Shown here: positions 4,924 to 5,362 of the stretch, piece after piece
Position numbering within the stretch: the stretch's first letter is position 1
How the letters are laid out: every line of letters starts with the position of its first letter
Assembly: GCA_934757255.1 (NCBI GenBank)
Contig: CAKVLL010000054.1
Coordinates: 1-5,362 of the forward strand
Source: an uncultured Candidatus Melainabacteria bacterium
GTDB taxonomy: Bacteria; Cyanobacteriota; Vampirovibrionia; Gastranaerophilales; Gastranaerophilaceae
DNA length: 5,362 nucleotides
Direction: 5' to 3'
Position numbers and translations under genes: made by a program
Notes under the pieces: generated by a model
The model's input: only the letters and a program-made list of their open reading frames with translations
Database searches by the model: none
What the model was told of the DNA's origin: nothing

Positions 4924-5107
4924 GTCGTTAAGTGAATGAGTGAATAGGTGAATAAGTTCATTTTTGTTATTATTAATTTTGAACTTTGTTAGATATTGAA
5001 TATGTTGTTGGGCTGAAAGCCCAACCTACTATTTAATATTAACGCATATTATAAACAAGAATATTTAATACGAACTTATTAACTCATTCACCTATTCACT
5101 TATTCAC
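4924..5107. repeat. Element E2: imperfect inverted repeat of 8-nt units downstream of recA
   Basis: The left arm is GTCGTTAA, GTGAATGA, GTGAATAG, GTGAATAA, GTTC (4924-4959). The right arm, on the minus strand, reads GTGAATAA, GTGAATAG, GTGAATGA, GTTAATAA, GTTC (5107 back to 5072). A 15-nt core (4939-4953 with 5086-5100) and a 9-nt inner piece (4951-4959 with 5072-5080) pair perfectly but are offset by one 8-nt unit, as if a unit had been gained or lost in one arm. The centre (112 nt) carries a REP-like hairpin, then a right half that resembles that of E1 (ACGC 5042-5045, TTTAATAC 5064-5071). The right arm overlaps the end of the efflux gene. Confidence 0.8.
5007..5029 (-). repeat. REP-like GTAG plus hairpin inside E2
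   Basis: On the minus strand the tetranucleotide GTAG (5029-5026) directly precedes a perfect 8-bp hairpin GTTGGGCT/AGCCCAAC (5007-5014 with 5018-5025, 3-nt loop). A GTAG or GGAG tetranucleotide 5' of a palindrome is the hallmark of REP sequences recognised by RAYT (TnpA-REP) transposases. It is the only GC-rich patch in the interior of E2 and is absent from E1, so it may be a separate insertion. Only one copy is in the window, so repetitiveness is unproven. Confidence 0.5.
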
Positions 5108-5362
5108 GTTTTTGTAATATTCTCTAATCTTAACCTTAGGCACAACTGACATACCAGGAATTACAGAATATTCTTGTAAGTCTTCCTTATTCGTAAACAC
5201 GATTTTTACAGGAATTCTTTGAACAATTTTTACGAAAGAACCAACTGCGTTTTCAGGTGGAAACAAACTTGCTTTAGCGCCTGAGCTTCTTTGAATACTG
5301 TCGATTTTGCATTTAAAAACTTTATCAGGATAAGTGTCGATTTTAACATCAACATCCATTCC
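5096..5362 (-). CDS. HlyD/EmrA-family efflux adaptor, C-terminal end (5' truncated by window)
   Basis: The visible 88 residues are the C-terminal part of a periplasmic adaptor (membrane fusion protein) that links an inner-membrane transporter to an outer-membrane channel. The frame is open to the window edge: a glycine codon precedes the first visible methionine, which is internal ('GMDVDVKIDTYPD'). Typical EmrA-type beta-barrel motifs are 'DTYPDKVFKCKIDSIQ', 'SLFPPENAVGSFVKIVQRIPVKI' and the terminal 'IPGMSVVPKVKI'. This favours EmrA (partner of MFS pump EmrB) over RND or type I adaptors. It implies a double-membrane cell. The last codons (Val, Asn, Lys) and the TGA stop (5096-5098) lie inside the octamer repeats of element E2, so the repeat has probably replaced or trimmed the original end. 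The gene converges on recA, with its terminator at 4853-4886. Its pump partner would lie outside the window. Confidence 0.9.
   Translation of the reverse strand, partial: GMDVDVKIDTYPDKVFKCKIDSIQRSSGAKASLFPPENAVGSFVKIVQRIPVKIVFTNKEDLQEYSVIPGMSVVPKVKIREYYKNVNK

Larger units (their letters stand above)
4668..5095. other. 428-bp gene-free region between convergent recA and efflux gene
   Basis: No convincing protein gene lies here. In order it holds a near-consensus plus-strand promoter (4708-4736), a possible ~50-nt transcript ending at a plus-strand terminator (4763-4794), about 60 nt of featureless AT-rich sequence, a minus-strand terminator (4853-4886), and repeat element E2 (about 4924-5107) with a nested REP-like hairpin (5007-5029). 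A 25-codon ORF from the ATG at 4750 runs through the terminator stem and is not credible as a gene. Confidence 0.7.

Noticed and set aside
3497..5107. E1 and E2 as a composite transposon or CRISPR-like array around recA.
   Set aside because: The elements have different octamers, no transposase lies between them, recA is a normal housekeeping gene, and there are no regular spacers between repeats.

Overview
This AT-rich, gene-dense window most likely comes from a gut member of the Gastranaerophilales (Vampirovibrionia, formerly 'Melainabacteria', the non-photosynthetic sister group of Cyanobacteria). Three things point there: the style of the GyrB and RecA proteins; an adaptor protein of the HlyD/EmrA kind, which implies an outer membrane; and the N-terminus of the 380-residue protein at 582, with its 'NFGLK...PLxxDTVSF' pattern, which I associate with many proteins of that lineage. 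The assignment is inference from memory, not a database result.

Layout. 1-339 is the 3' end of gyrB, closed by a strong hairpin terminator (360-390). A near-consensus promoter (395-423) lies just after it, partly inside a second hairpin. 582-1724 encodes a divergent RelA/SpoT-type (p)ppGpp synthetase domain protein with the key catalytic residues in place and no hydrolase domain. 1795-2814 encodes a D-lactate dehydrogenase-like D-2-hydroxyacid dehydrogenase. 2979-3491 encodes a small MerR-like helix-turn-helix protein with a C-terminal coiled coil. 3651-4667 is complete recA. 4668-5095 has no protein gene but is full of structure: a promoter-terminator pair that could make a ~50-nt RNA, a terminator for the opposite strand, and a long repeat element. 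5096-5362 (minus strand) is the C-terminal end of an EmrA/HlyD-type efflux adaptor that converges on recA.

The most unusual feature is a pair of related intergenic elements flanking recA (E1, 3497-3632; E2, about 4924-5107). Each has inverted arms built from an 8-nt periodic repeat, around an AT-rich centre. E1 has perfect 35-bp arms of GGKAATAR units. E2 has imperfect arms of GTGAATRR units. The centres share a similar right half ending in TTTAATAC, yet the octamer differs between the elements while matching between the two arms of each. This looks like an undescribed family of non-autonomous repeats whose arms evolve in concert. E2 also holds a smaller GTAG-plus-hairpin motif like the REP sequences mobilised by RAYT transposases, and its right arm supplies the last codons and stop of the efflux gene.

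The genes are mostly independent housekeeping or metabolic units: DNA topology, alarmone signalling, fermentation, recombination and efflux. Only the helix-turn-helix gene and recA could plausibly be co-transcribed, with E1 between them.
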